A stretch of DNA of 19,427 bases from an uncultured Eubacteriales bacterium (GCA_900547725.1 URHR01000036.1:1-19427); one strand, 5' to 3'. Counted from the first letter of the stretch, positions 1 through 8,020 are shown. Program-made: numbers and translations. The notes: generated by a model not told the origin, from the sequence alone.

Positions 1-133
1 ATTCCGGCTGCTCCGAACCAAATCCCGTCGAGCTGGATTTGGGCGGCTGTCGCCTTTCTCCACTACCGGATAGAAATGGTTCAGGTTAGTTAATAACGGA
101 AGGCGGGATGGAATGCGGGGCGCTCCCTTCGGA
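1..133. repeat. Dispersed structured repeat, copy A (RNA-like element)
   Basis: This stretch is a diverged second copy of 18002-18134. The two copies share an identical 29-nt core (63-91 and 18063-18091). The 5' part differs in sequence but keeps the same fold: an inner hairpin pairs 18-25 with 35-42, and an outer helix pairs 7-11 with 43-47. A further 7-bp hairpin (117-123 with 136-142) is specific to this copy. Helix changes between the copies preserve pairing, which suggests a structured RNA or a mobile palindromic element. There is no ORF or transposase. The element may begin upstream of the window edge, and its strand is unknown. Confidence 0.65.
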
Positions 134-180
134 TTGCGCCCCTGAAAAGAGCGTAATTTATTAAAAATGAGGTATTGTAG

Positions 181-208
181 GGAACGACCCATGTGTCGTT
201 CCGCTTTT
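181..208 (+). terminator. Hairpin with T-rich tail, possible plus-strand terminator
   Basis: An 8-bp perfect stem (181-188 with 195-202, GGAACGAC/GTCGTTCC) encloses a 6-nt loop and is followed by GCTTTTG. It could end a plus-strand transcript entering from the left edge or starting in the structured repeat. The T-run is short and interrupted, so this is tentative. Confidence 0.3.
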
Positions 209-315
209 GTTATCAAATACTTGTTGATTTACAATATAATATCAAACGCATCCTATACACCAAAGGAGTGCGATAGCCGCACTCTAAAAAAAACAGCACC
301 TCCCCAAAATGACAA

Positions 316-395
316 AACTTCCCCCAAGAGCACCCGCCCTATACAAAGCGAAACAATTCTTCGTTCTGTAAAGGCGGGTGCTCTTGGGGGAAGTT
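316..395. repeat. Long inverted repeat, 23-bp perfect arms
   Basis: Arms 316-338 and 373-395 are perfect reverse complements, separated by 34 nt. The spacer itself is partly self-complementary (ACAAAGCGAA against TTCGTTCTGT), so the whole 80 nt can form one long hairpin. It lies about 95 bp beyond the pheT stop. There is no U-tract on either side, so it is not a canonical intrinsic terminator. It resembles a palindromic intergenic repeat or MITE-like remnant. Confidence 0.75.
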
Positions 396-416
396 CTCGG
401 AGGGTAGGGGAGGTTT

Positions 417-460
417 GGAGGGGGAGGGACGCCTCTTTCAAGAGGCGTCCCTCCCCCTCC
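417..460. repeat. Perfect 21-bp hairpin downstream of pheT
   Basis: Arms 417-437 and 440-460 are perfectly complementary with a 2-nt centre. It lies 28 bp past the pheT stop codon. The leader GAGGTTTGGAGGG just before and into the left arm is shared with the hairpin at 18266-18298 beyond mreB, so both belong to one repeat family placed after minus-strand genes. It may stabilise the 3' end of the pheST mRNA. No poly-U follows it on the minus strand. Confidence 0.7.
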
Positions 461-488
461 GAGGCCTTTCTCCCCCTCGAGGTCTTTC

Positions 489-2891
489 TCACCCTCTCAA
501 AACCAACCCCATCTTGAATTTGAGGTCGTTCAGCATCTTTTTGGAAACCTTGTCGGCTTCTTCAACCGTCAGCGTGCGGTCGGAAGCGCGGAGGGTGACG
601 CGAAGCGCGACAGACTTCTTGCCCGCACCAACCTGCGGACCGCGGTAAATGTCAAACAGCGTAATGCTTTCAACCAGTTTGCCGCCCGCCTTCGCCATCA
701 CACCTTCGATTGCACCAACCTCCATGTCCTCGTCGCAAACGAACGAGAAATCGCGGGTCGTTGCGGGATACTTCGGCAGAGGACGGTAGTGCTTCTTCAA
801 TTCCGCGTGCGCAAAAATTTCGTCAAACGCCAACTCTGCCAAGAGAACAGGCGCGTCAAACCCGTAGTTCGAGGCGGTGCGCGGGTCTGCCTGACCGAAA
901 ATGCCAAGCTCCGTGCCGTCCGCCGCAGTCACTTTCGCACATCTGCCGCGATGGTATGCGGGATGGTCAACACAAGCCGTGTATTCGCCGCGAATGCCCG
1001 CGTCCGCAAGAATTGCTTCCACAACACCCTTGAGCGCGTAGAAATCGGTGTTCCCGTAAGCGCCGAGCGTCAGAACCTTCTTTTCGGTCGGCAGCTGCGT
1101 TACGTCAGCATTCGGCAAATAGATCGTTGCCAACTCAAACAGCGCAACATTCTCGTTGCTCAGATTGTTGTTCCGCGCCAGAACTTCGAGCATAGAGGGG
1201 AGTGCCGTCGTCCGCATCACGCTCGTGTCCTCGCCGAGCGGGTTGGAAATCACAACCGAGCGGCGAAGCGGACTGTCGGCGGGCATCCGGATCTTGTCGT
1301 AGTACTTCGGACTGATGAACGAGAAGGTATGAATCTGCGAGAAGCCCATGTCCGCCAGATGATCGGCGGTCGCGCATTCGAATTTCTGCTTCGGCGTTCT
1401 GCCGCCGAGCGTGGTTTTCGCATTCATATAGGAAGCTTCGATCTTGTCATAGCCCCACATCCGCACAACCTCTTCGGCGATGTCGTTCATACAGCCGAGA
1501 TCCGCGCGCCACGAGGGAACAAGAATCTTGCCGTCCTTGATTTCGCAGCCAAGCCCCGTCAGCGATTGCACCATGTGCTCGGTCGGGATGCGCGTTCCGA
1601 GGAAGGTGTTGTAGCGCTCGGGCGTGAAGGGGAGAACCGTCTGTTGCCATTTGTCGGGGTAAACGTCAATCACGCCGTCCACCACGTCGCCTGCGCCGAG
1701 CAGTTCGACCAGCTCGCAGGCACGCTCCAGAGCGCCGGGGCAGTTTTCGCGGTCGAGTCCCTTTTCAAAGCGCGCCGAGGATTCGGTCCGCATTCCGTTT
1801 TTCTTTGCGGTCACGCGTACCGAAGCGCCCATAAAGCACGCCGATTCAAACACGACCGTCTTTGTGTCCGCCGTAATCTCGGAGTTTGCGCCGCCCATTA
1901 CGCCTGCCAGTGCGCAGGCTTTTTTTCTGTCTGCAATGACGAGCATCGTGTCGTCAAGCGTGTGCTCGGTGTCATCCAGTGCGCGGAAAACCTCGCCCGC
2001 CTTCGCACGGCGAACATTGATCGCCGCGCCGTCGAGGCATTGGTAATCAAACGCGTGCATCGGCTGACCGTATTCCAACATGACATAGTTGGTAATATCG
2101 ACAATGTTGTTGATGGGGCGCACGCCCGACGCGCGCAGACGCATCCGCATCCAGAGCGGGGAGGGCGCGATTTTCACATTCTTGACCACCCGCGCGGCAT
2201 AGCGGTAGCAAAGGTCGGGGGCGGAAATCGTGACGTTCAGGTAGTTGTTTACGCTGTCACCGTCGGCAGTTCCCTTGACCTGCGGCTGTTTCAACGTCAG
2301 GGGCTTGCCAAAGGAGACCGCCGCCTCCCGCGCCAGTCCGATGACCGAAAGGCAGTCGGGGCGGTTGGAGGTGATTTCAAATTCCACAGCCGTGTCGCGG
2401 AGCATCAGCACGTCGCGGATGTCGTCGCCGAGACGGTTTGCGCAGTCCTCGTCAAGGATCAGAATGCCGTTTTCTTCCTTGCCGGGCATATCGTGCGCGG
2501 TCAGCTTCAATTCACCCATCGAGCAGAGCATACCGTCCGATTCCACCCCGCGCAGTTTGCCTGCCTTGATGGTCACATCGCCGGGCAGCTTTGCAACGGG
2601 GAGCGCCGCGGGAACGAGCGCGCCGACGAATACGTTCTGCGCACCCGTGACGATCTGGATATCGTGCCCGAATTTCTCGCCCGCGTCCAGACGGCAGACC
2701 CACAGGTGGTCGGAGTCCGGGTGTTTTTCCATTTTGGTCACGCGCGCCACCACCACGTTTTCAATGTCCGCGCCGAAAACCTCAAACCCTTCGACCTTCG
2801 AACCCGTGATGGTCATGCGGTCGCAGAATTCCTGATCGGATATTTCTTTTGTGTCCACAAAATCGGACAGCCAGTTTCTGGAAAGATTCAT
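489..2891 (-). CDS. pheT: Phenylalanine--tRNA ligase beta subunit
   Basis: This is the beta subunit of the cytoplasmic (alpha-beta)2 enzyme that charges tRNA-Phe with phenylalanine and edits mischarged tyrosine. The 800 residues match the usual bacterial length. By family position, an EMAP-type tRNA-binding domain lies at about 40-150, the B3/B4 editing domain at about 210-385, B5 at about 405-480 and the anticodon-binding FDX-ACB domain at about 705-800 (ending FKMGLVLRG). The ATG at 2891 follows an AGGAGGT Shine-Dalgarno on the minus strand. The gene begins 17 nt after the pheS stop, so the two form one operon under the T-box upstream of pheS. Long open frames on the opposite strand are shadows. 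Confidence 0.97.
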   Translation of the reverse strand: MNLSRNWLSDFVDTKEISDQEFCDRMTITGSKVEGFEVFGADIENVVVARVTKMEKHPDSDHLWVCRLDAGEKFGHDIQIVTGAQNVFVGALVPAALPVAKLPGDVTIKAGKLRGVESDGMLCSMGELKLTAHDMPGKEENGILILDEDCANRLGDDIRDVLMLRDTAVEFEITSNRPDCLSVIGLAREAAVSFGKPLTLKQPQVKGTADGDSVNNYLNVTISAPDLCYRYAARVVKNVKIAPSPLWMRMRLRASGVRPINNIVDITNYVMLEYGQPMHAFDYQCLDGAAINVRRAKAGEVFRALDDTEHTLDDTMLVIADRKKACALAGVMGGANSEITADTKTVVFESACFMGASVRVTAKKNGMRTESSARFEKGLDRENCPGALERACELVELLGAGDVVDGVIDVYPDKWQQTVLPFTPERYNTFLGTRIPTEHMVQSLTGLGCEIKDGKILVPSWRADLGCMNDIAEEVVRMWGYDKIEASYMNAKTTLGGRTPKQKFECATADHLADMGFSQIHTFSFISPKYYDKIRMPADSPLRRSVVISNPLGEDTSVMRTTALPSMLEVLARNNNLSNENVALFELATIYLPNADVTQLPTEKKVLTLGAYGNTDFYALKGVVEAILADAGIRGEYTACVDHPAYHRGRCAKVTAADGTELGIFGQADPRTASNYGFDAPVLLAELAFDEIFAHAELKKHYRPLPKYPATTRDFSFVCDEDMEVGAIEGVMAKAGGKLVESITLFDIYRGPQVGAGKKSVALRVTLRASDRTLTVEEADKVSKKMLNDLKFKMGLVLRG

Positions 2892-2908
2892 TTTTTCTAC
2901 CTCCTGTC

Positions 2909-3922
2909 TCAGAACTGCTTGAGGAAGCGTTCGTCGTTTTCATAGAACAGCCGGATGTCATCGATTCCGAGCGAAGCCATTGCAATGCGCTCAATTCCGA
3001 GACCAAACGCAAAACCCGTGTATTTTTCGGGGTCAATGTCGCAATTGGAGAGCACAAACGGATGCACCATGCCCGCGCCGAGAATTTCAATCCAGCCTTC
3101 GCCCTTGCAAAGTCTGCATCCCTTTCCTCCGCAGACAAAGCAGGAAACGTCAACTTCCGCCGAAGGCTCGGTGAACGGGAAGTGGTGCGGGCGGAAGCGG
3201 ATGCGCGTATCCTCGCCGAACATCCGTTTGGCAAAGGTCGCGAGCGTTCCCTTGAGGTCGCCCATCGTGATACCCTCGTCCACGACCAGCCCCTCCAACT
3301 GATGGAACAGCGGGGAGTGCGTTGCGTCAAGCGCGTCGGAACGGTAAACGCGCCCCGGGGAAATGATGCGGATCGGCGGCTTCTGATGCTCCATTGTGCG
3401 AACCTGAACAGGGGAGGTCTGCGAGCGGAGCAAAATGTTGTTCGTGATATAGAAGGTGTCCTGCGTATCGCGTGCGGGGTGATTCTCGGGAATGTTCAGC
3501 GCCTGGAAATTGTAGTAGTCCAACTCCACCTCAGGCCCTTCGACAATCGAGAAGCCCATGCCGATGAAGATGTCCTCCAGTTCGCGCTGTACCTTGGTCA
3601 GCGGGTGAATGTGACCGTCCGGCTGAGGGGTTCCGGGCATGGTAACGTCCAATTTTTCGGTTTCCAGTTTCTTTTCGAGTGCGCGCGCCTGCGCGTCGCG
3701 AACCCGTTTCGCAATCGCTTCTTCAATGCTCGCGCGGACTTCGTTTGCCAGCTGTCCGATCTGCGGGCGCTCTTCTGCGGAAAGAGAGCCCATACCGCGC
3801 AGAACGGCAGTCAGTTCGCCTTTCTTTCCGAGATAGCGAATCTTGATCTGTTCGGGATCTGCGTCATCTGCGTTGATCTGCGCCAAAGCCGCTTCCCTGA
3901 TCTTTGCAAGTTTTTCTTTCAT
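2909..3922 (-). CDS. pheS: Phenylalanine--tRNA ligase alpha subunit
   Basis: This is the catalytic alpha subunit of phenylalanyl-tRNA synthetase (class II). From the ATG at 3922 it has 337 residues, the usual size. Class II elements are visible: HPARDTQDTFY near 148-158, the motif 2 region with FHQLEG near 206-211, and motif 3 GLGIERIAM near 307-315. Four cysteines (about 261, 264, 269, 272) form the CxxC...CxxC cluster seen in many Firmicute PheS. The frame stays open upstream to 4039, but that part lies in the T-box leader. The 3922 start has an AAAGGA Shine-Dalgarno and begins with the usual PheS N-terminus (MKEKLAKIREA). First gene of pheST. Confidence 0.97.
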   Translation of the reverse strand: MKEKLAKIREAALAQINADDADPEQIKIRYLGKKGELTAVLRGMGSLSAEERPQIGQLANEVRASIEEAIAKRVRDAQARALEKKLETEKLDVTMPGTPQPDGHIHPLTKVQRELEDIFIGMGFSIVEGPEVELDYYNFQALNIPENHPARDTQDTFYITNNILLRSQTSPVQVRTMEHQKPPIRIISPGRVYRSDALDATHSPLFHQLEGLVVDEGITMGDLKGTLATFAKRMFGEDTRIRFRPHHFPFTEPSAEVDVSCFVCGGKGCRLCKGEGWIEILGAGMVHPFVLSNCDIDPEKYTGFAFGLGIERIAMASLGIDDIRLFYENDERFLKQF

Positions 3923-3947
3923 TTTTCCGTTTCCTTTCTGAGTCAAC

Positions 3948-3990
3948 AAAAACGTCCCGCCCCGAAGAATTTCTTCTACAGGACGGGACG
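3948..3990 (-). terminator. T-box attenuator terminator
   Basis: Read on the minus strand, a GC-rich stem (CGTCCCG 3990-3984 with CGGGACG 3959-3953, continued inward by GAAGAA/TTCTTC) is followed by five U residues (3952-3948). It sits between the T-box sequence and the pheS Shine-Dalgarno. It competes with the antiterminator formed when uncharged tRNA binds. Confidence 0.88.
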
Positions 3991-4071
3991 CAATCAACAA
4001 TCCCGCGGTACCACCCGCATTTCGGCACAAAGCCAACACTTTGTCGGCGATAACGGCGCCTGCCGGATCGG

Positions 4072-4106
4072 ACTACAGACTACAAACTGCAGACTGCAAA
4101 CTGCAG
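4072..4106. repeat. Five tandem 7-nt repeats in the T-box leader
   Basis: Five consecutive heptamers of the form ACTRCAR (ACTACAG, ACTACAA, ACTGCAG, ACTGCAA, ACTGCAG) fill the linker between Stem I and the antiterminator. This is where Stem II/III would normally be. Confidence 0.85.
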
Positions 4107-4251
4107 ATACAAAGCGGTGTTCATCCGATCTGCTCCGAAGCGAAATGCGGTTTCGCGCGTATATGCCGCTCTCAGCCTTGGCGACACTCTCTTGAATACG
4201 GTTCTGCGACTCCGCTGACTTCATCACAGCATTTCCATAACGTACAAAATT

Positions 4252-4280
4252 ATTATAGCACAGTTTGTTTGGTTTTGCAA
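4252..4280 (-). promoter_or_regulatory. Vegetative promoter of the T-box-pheST operon
   Basis: On the minus strand, TTGCAA (4280-4275) and TATAAT (4257-4252) are separated by exactly 17 nt, with an extended TGC before the -10. Transcription should start near 4245, at the beginning of the T-box leader. Confidence 0.88.
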
Positions 4281-4301
4281 GACTTTTTGCAAAATTTTTC
4301 T

Positions 4302-4335
4302 GAAAATCCCGCCCCGCCGAAAGGCGGGACGGGAT
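4302..4335 (-). terminator. Intrinsic terminator of the binding-protein gene
   Basis: A 13-bp GC-rich stem (4323-4335 with 4306-4318, one G-U pair) has a 4-nt loop and is followed on the minus strand by TTTT. It lies 17 bp past the stop of the lipoprotein gene and just upstream of the pheST promoter. Confidence 0.85.
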
Positions 4336-4352
4336 ATCGGGGGACAATCGGA

Positions 4353-6929
4353 TCAACCGACCATCTTATCCCAGTAGATATCGGGGAATACTTTGAAGAT
4401 GGATTCGCCCTTTTCGTCCACGTAGGAGTCGGCGTTCTTCAGCTTCGTTTTCTGGAAGTCTGCCGTGCAGTAGTAAGACGAGCGGACTTTGGAAAGCGAC
4501 TTGCTTGTAAGCGTTGCCTTCTGATTGTAGACAATCGGAATCACCGGCATATCGGTCAGAAGCATTTCCTCCGCCTTATGAAGCAACTTTGCGCGCAACT
4601 TCTCCTGCTTGGAAATCTTCATGGTGTAGTCGATGTCGTTCTCGGTATAAACCTGCGTGATGGCGTCTTTCAACGTTGTCTGATCTGCACTGTCCGCCAC
4701 TGCCTTGGCGGCTTCTGCGGCGACTTTTTCGCTTGCGATTGCGGTCTGATAAGCTGCAATCGCATTTTTGCATGCCGTGTAGTAGGCATCGCGGTCTGCC
4801 GCGCCGGATTTTGCGGTTACCTTGATTTTGCCTGCAGTCGTTGCTTCGGTTTCCGCTGCGGTGACATCATCAACCGCCTTCTTCAACGCCGTTTTTGCCG
4901 CAGTCGTTGTATCGTCCGAGCCTTTGGCAGCAGTCAGATTATTGGAGAGCGGGAGCAGAGTCGAGGCAGTGTCGCTCAGCTGACTGTTGATAGCCGTAAT
5001 GATTGCGCCATACGTGTCAATCAGGAGCTGAATGTCCTTGCTGTCATCGGGACTCAGCGTCTCCAGTTTCTTCAGATTTTCGCTGATTGCCTTTTCCGAC
5101 GAGATTGCTGCCGCGTTCAGCTTATGCTCTGCGGCGCTTGCCATTGCAACATAGGGCTGTGTTTGCAGATGCGTAACCAGATAGGAATCCTCCGCACGGC
5201 TGTCGATCTTGGCAAAGTAGGGGAGGTAATAAATCGCTTCCATTAAAATATTATAGGCGACGCTGTTGTAGCCCGAAACGTGTGTTTCGTATTCGTATAC
5301 ACCGTTGGTGTTGTCGGCATAGATATTTCCGGAGAAAGCGTAAGCATAAGTGGAGAGCATGGAGTACGCGTCTGCAGTGAAGGAGCAGGCATCCAGTGCG
5401 ATTACCTCAAATTTGCCGCGCTGAATGGCTTCTACCCAGATGTCATCGCAGATGTCCGAGGTCGGACCGGTTTTTTCCTCGTCCTCTTTGAGCAGGTCGT
5501 TATTCTGGATGGGCTGAATCTTTTCCACGCTGACCTCAAAGCCCAATTCGTTCCACGCCCCGGCAACCGCCTCGACAATGGTGGTGTGAACCTTGCTGTA
5601 AGCCGCGACCTTGATAGAGAAGCTGTAGTTCGAGGGGGTGATGCCCGCCTCGGAAAGAAGCCGCTTCGCTTCATCAATCTGCGCGGTGGTACTCAGCTTG
5701 ACTTTGATGTCCTTGCTTTCGCGGAACTCGCCGGAATTTCCTTTTTCAAAAGTTCCGTAGGGGAGCAGACCGTCCGCCGCTTTTGCGTATACAACGGTTT
5801 TTGCAATCGCTTCGCGATCCAATGCGAGCGAGAGCGCCTGACGAACCGCCGGGTTTGCGAAGAGATATTCGCCGCCGATCAGCGCATTCTCGTTCAGATA
5901 GCACACAAACGTTGAGAGCAGGTCGGTGATCTCCGCGTCATCCTTCACGGTTTCGTTTTCGCTCAGCGAGAAGGGGATGTTGCCAATGTAGAAGAGACGA
6001 CCGTTTTCGTATTCGGACATCAGTTCCTCAGCGGTCTTGGTGCAGTCGACCAACAGGCGGTAAGGCGTTACCGATGCGTTGACCGGGTCTCTTTGGAGGT
6101 CACGGTCAAAGTAGCTGTTTCTCTCCAGAACGAAATACTGCAGGGCTTTGGTATCCCATTTTTTATTGTTGTTGGTTGTTGAGAGCGTGCCGTCCTTGTT
6201 CAGCGCATTGTCGTCGGTAGCCGTAATGTCTTTTCCTTTTTCGTCTTTGACATTCTGATAGTTGATCTTACCGAGTTTGAACGGTCCGCTGGTTGCAATA
6301 GAGGAAGGCTTCTTTGCCCAGTCGTAGGGGTTTGCGGAAACGTAACGGCTCAACAGCGGCGCGGTTGCCACGCTGGTCAGATTCCGGATAAAGCGATTGT
6401 AATCGGTAGGTCCTTCAAAGGTAACCCGGACGACCGACTGTTCGACCGCCTCAACGCCGAGGTTATCGATGGACGCGTCGCCTTCCTTGACGGCGCGGGC
6501 ATTCTTGATGTCATAAAGAAGGGCAGCCGCTTCGTAGTTGTTTTTGGAGTTTACCAACCGCTTCCACGCGAACACAACGTCTTCGGCGGTCAGGGCGTCC
6601 TGAACGCTCCAGCAGGTATCCTTGAGCTTCAGTTCCATGTAGTATTCGTCGTTTTCCGCGTTTTCGTAAATTTTATAGCTCTTTACGAGGTAGTTTTCCA
6701 CCTTGCCCGAATCGGTCAGACGGAAGAGCGTGGCGTACATCAGGCTCAGCACATCGGAAAGATTGCTGTTGTAGTACGCGTTTGCGGGGTCGAAATCATA
6801 GATTTCGTCGGTCAGATACATTGTGATGTAGCCGCCTGTGTCTTTTGCGACCGTTTTGCTTTTGCACCCCACAAGAGTTCCCGCAAGCAGAATGACGCAA
6901 AGCACGATAGATAAAATCCGTTTTGCCAT
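4353..6929 (-). CDS. ABC transporter substrate-binding lipoprotein (SBP family 5) with long helical insertion
   Basis: Extracytoplasmic solute-binding lipoprotein, probably for peptides, anchored outside the membrane. From the ATG at 6929 it has 858 residues; family 5 proteins are usually about 500-600. A lipoprotein signal peptide ends in lipobox LVGC with Cys22. Family-like segments follow: TAEDVVFAWKRL near 114-125, NPAVRQALSLALDRE near 359-373 and DMPVIPIVYNQ near 793-803. Residues about 574-775 are an Ala/Thr/Lys-rich, apparently helical insertion absent from ordinary members. The start chosen follows AGGAGG (spacing about 12, somewhat long); the frame is open further upstream but covers the promoter. 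No permease or ATPase genes are adjacent, so the ligand and partners are unknown. Confidence 0.88.
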   Translation of the reverse strand: MAKRILSIVLCVILLAGTLVGCKSKTVAKDTGGYITMYLTDEIYDFDPANAYYNSNLSDVLSLMYATLFRLTDSGKVENYLVKSYKIYENAENDEYYMELKLKDTCWSVQDALTAEDVVFAWKRLVNSKNNYEAAALLYDIKNARAVKEGDASIDNLGVEAVEQSVVRVTFEGPTDYNRFIRNLTSVATAPLLSRYVSANPYDWAKKPSSIATSGPFKLGKINYQNVKDEKGKDITATDDNALNKDGTLSTTNNNKKWDTKALQYFVLERNSYFDRDLQRDPVNASVTPYRLLVDCTKTAEELMSEYENGRLFYIGNIPFSLSENETVKDDAEITDLLSTFVCYLNENALIGGEYLFANPAVRQALSLALDREAIAKTVVYAKAADGLLPYGTFEKGNSGEFRESKDIKVKLSTTAQIDEAKRLLSEAGITPSNYSFSIKVAAYSKVHTTIVEAVAGAWNELGFEVSVEKIQPIQNNDLLKEDEEKTGPTSDICDDIWVEAIQRGKFEVIALDACSFTADAYSMLSTYAYAFSGNIYADNTNGVYEYETHVSGYNSVAYNILMEAIYYLPYFAKIDSRAEDSYLVTHLQTQPYVAMASAAEHKLNAAAISSEKAISENLKKLETLSPDDSKDIQLLIDTYGAIITAINSQLSDTASTLLPLSNNLTAAKGSDDTTTAAKTALKKAVDDVTAAETEATTAGKIKVTAKSGAADRDAYYTACKNAIAAYQTAIASEKVAAEAAKAVADSADQTTLKDAITQVYTENDIDYTMKISKQEKLRAKLLHKAEEMLLTDMPVIPIVYNQKATLTSKSLSKVRSSYYCTADFQKTKLKNADSYVDEKGESIFKVFPDIYWDKMVG

Positions 6930-6998
6930 AGTGTGGAAAAAAACCTCCTCATGAAAAGAAAATTCTCCGCGACGCACGGGCGTCGGAATACTTCTTAT

Positions 6999-7027
6999 AT
7001 TATACCGCATTTTCCACCAATTTTCAA
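6999..7027 (-). promoter_or_regulatory. Vegetative promoter of the binding-protein gene
   Basis: On the minus strand, TTGAAA (7027-7022) and TATAAT (7004-6999) are separated by 17 nt. The leader to the start codon is about 60 nt. Confidence 0.85.
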
Positions 7028-7048
7028 GGGTTTCCCGAATTTTTTAAT

Positions 7049-7078
7049 GTATATTTTGTTAATTCTCTTGGCAGATTA
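7049..7078 (+). promoter_or_regulatory. Possible forespore (sigma-F/G type) promoter of gpr
   Basis: GTATA (7049-7053) lies 18 nt before CAGATTA (7072-7078). This resembles the forespore -35 and the sigma-G -10 CATnnTA with one mismatch. The spacing and the distance to gpr fit. No vegetative promoter is obvious in this orientation. The assignment rests on pattern matching and on the known forespore expression of gpr in Bacillus. Confidence 0.4.
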
Positions 7079-7120
7079 AAAAAGCAGGAAGCAGAACAAG
7101 GAGACAGAGGAGGATTCGGA

Positions 7121-8020
7121 ATGACAGAAGCATATGCAAGAACAGACCTTGCCATGGAGAGTTGCTCGGCGGCAGGAGATGGTCTGCGCGGCGTGGAGCA
7201 GACAACGCGGCATTGTGCGGGGTGCTGCATCCATCGCGTGCGGGTTACGTCCTCAGAGGCGGCGGTGGTACTCGGAAAGCCGCTCGGAACTTATATCACA
7301 GTGGATTGCGGTCAGATTCACCGATTCGATCGCGAACGGACGGGAGAGGTTGCACATTTGCTCGCGGGAGAGTTGCGCGGCATGACCTGTTCGCTGACAG
7401 GTCGCCTTCCGGGCGTCGGTTTGGGCGTTTTCGTTGCGGGGCTTGGAAACGCCAAGCTGACCGCCGACGCGGTGGGTCCCGGCACGGTTGACCGCCTGAC
7501 CGCGACCCGGCATTTGCAGGAGCACGAATCGGCGCTTTTCCGCTCGCTCGGGTGTTCTGCACTGTCTGCGCTTTCTCCCGGCGTGCTCGGGCAAACCGGC
7601 ATTGAAACACTGGAACTGTTGCGCGGCGCAGTCCGCTCGGTTCGTCCGAATCTCGTGGTTGTGGTGGACGCGCTTGCGGCAAGAAGCTGTTCGCGACTGG
7701 CTTCCACTGTCCAGATCTCCGACAGCGGCATTGTTCCCGGATCGGGCGTTGGGAATTACCGGACTGCCATTACGTCGGAAACGCTCGGCGTTCCCGTTAT
7801 CGCAATCGGCGTTCCGACTGTCGTAAACTCGTCCACACTGGTCTGGGACGCGTTGAAAGAAGCGCACATCGTGGAGATCGGGGACGAACTGCAAGCCGTT
7901 CTCGAAAACGGAAAATCCTTTTTTGTGTCTCCAAAGGAAAGCGACCTGATTTCCGACGCTGTTTCGGAACTGCTTTCCGACGCGATCTCGGAGGCTTTTA
8001 TCGGCGAAAAGCTCTTCTGA
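7121..8020 (+). CDS. gpr: Germination protease GPR
   Basis: GPR is the aspartic-type protease that cleaves small acid-soluble spore proteins when spores germinate. It is made as a zymogen in the forespore. The N-terminal RTDLAMES matches the family's maturation and substrate-like cleavage motif. The two family aspartates are visible in TADAVGP (Asp116) and DALAARS (Asp183), spaced as in the Bacillus enzyme. At 299 residues it is shorter than Bacillus GPR (about 370), and the shortening seems to lie outside the catalytic core. The ATG at 7121 follows AGGAGG with a 7-nt spacer. spoIIP follows 64 bp downstream, the same pairing as in Bacillus. Confidence 0.95.
   Translation: MTEAYARTDLAMESCSAAGDGLRGVEQTTRHCAGCCIHRVRVTSSEAAVVLGKPLGTYITVDCGQIHRFDRERTGEVAHLLAGELRGMTCSLTGRLPGVGLGVFVAGLGNAKLTADAVGPGTVDRLTATRHLQEHESALFRSLGCSALSALSPGVLGQTGIETLELLRGAVRSVRPNLVVVVDALAARSCSRLASTVQISDSGIVPGSGVGNYRTAITSETLGVPVIAIGVPTVVNSSTLVWDALKEAHIVEIGDELQAVLENGKSFFVSPKESDLISDAVSELLSDAISEAFIGEKLF

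Larger units (their letters stand above)
3948..4248 (-). promoter_or_regulatory. T-box riboswitch leader, tRNA-Phe specific
   Basis: Read on the minus strand, this leader carries the T-box signature GGGTGGTACCGCGG (4002-4016), which binds the tRNA CCA end in the antiterminator. Stem I features are an AG box (AGAGAG) near 4191-4196 and a GCTG (GNUG) element near 4173-4180. A plausible specifier loop shows TTC, a Phe codon, at 4144-4142, flanked by helices GCGG/CCGC and GAAG/CTTC. It ends in an intrinsic terminator (3948-3990) before pheS. Uncharged tRNA-Phe should favour antitermination and raise pheST expression. The linker contains a 7-nt tandem repeat. Confidence 0.93.

Noticed and set aside
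789..2945. 718-residue open frame on the plus strand opposite pheT
   Set aside because: It mirrors pheT, has Arg/His-rich low-quality composition and no ribosome site. It is a shadow caused by the codon bias of pheT.
2849..4195. Long plus-strand frame opposite pheS
   Set aside because: Runs through pheS and the T-box in antisense with no recognisable protein features.
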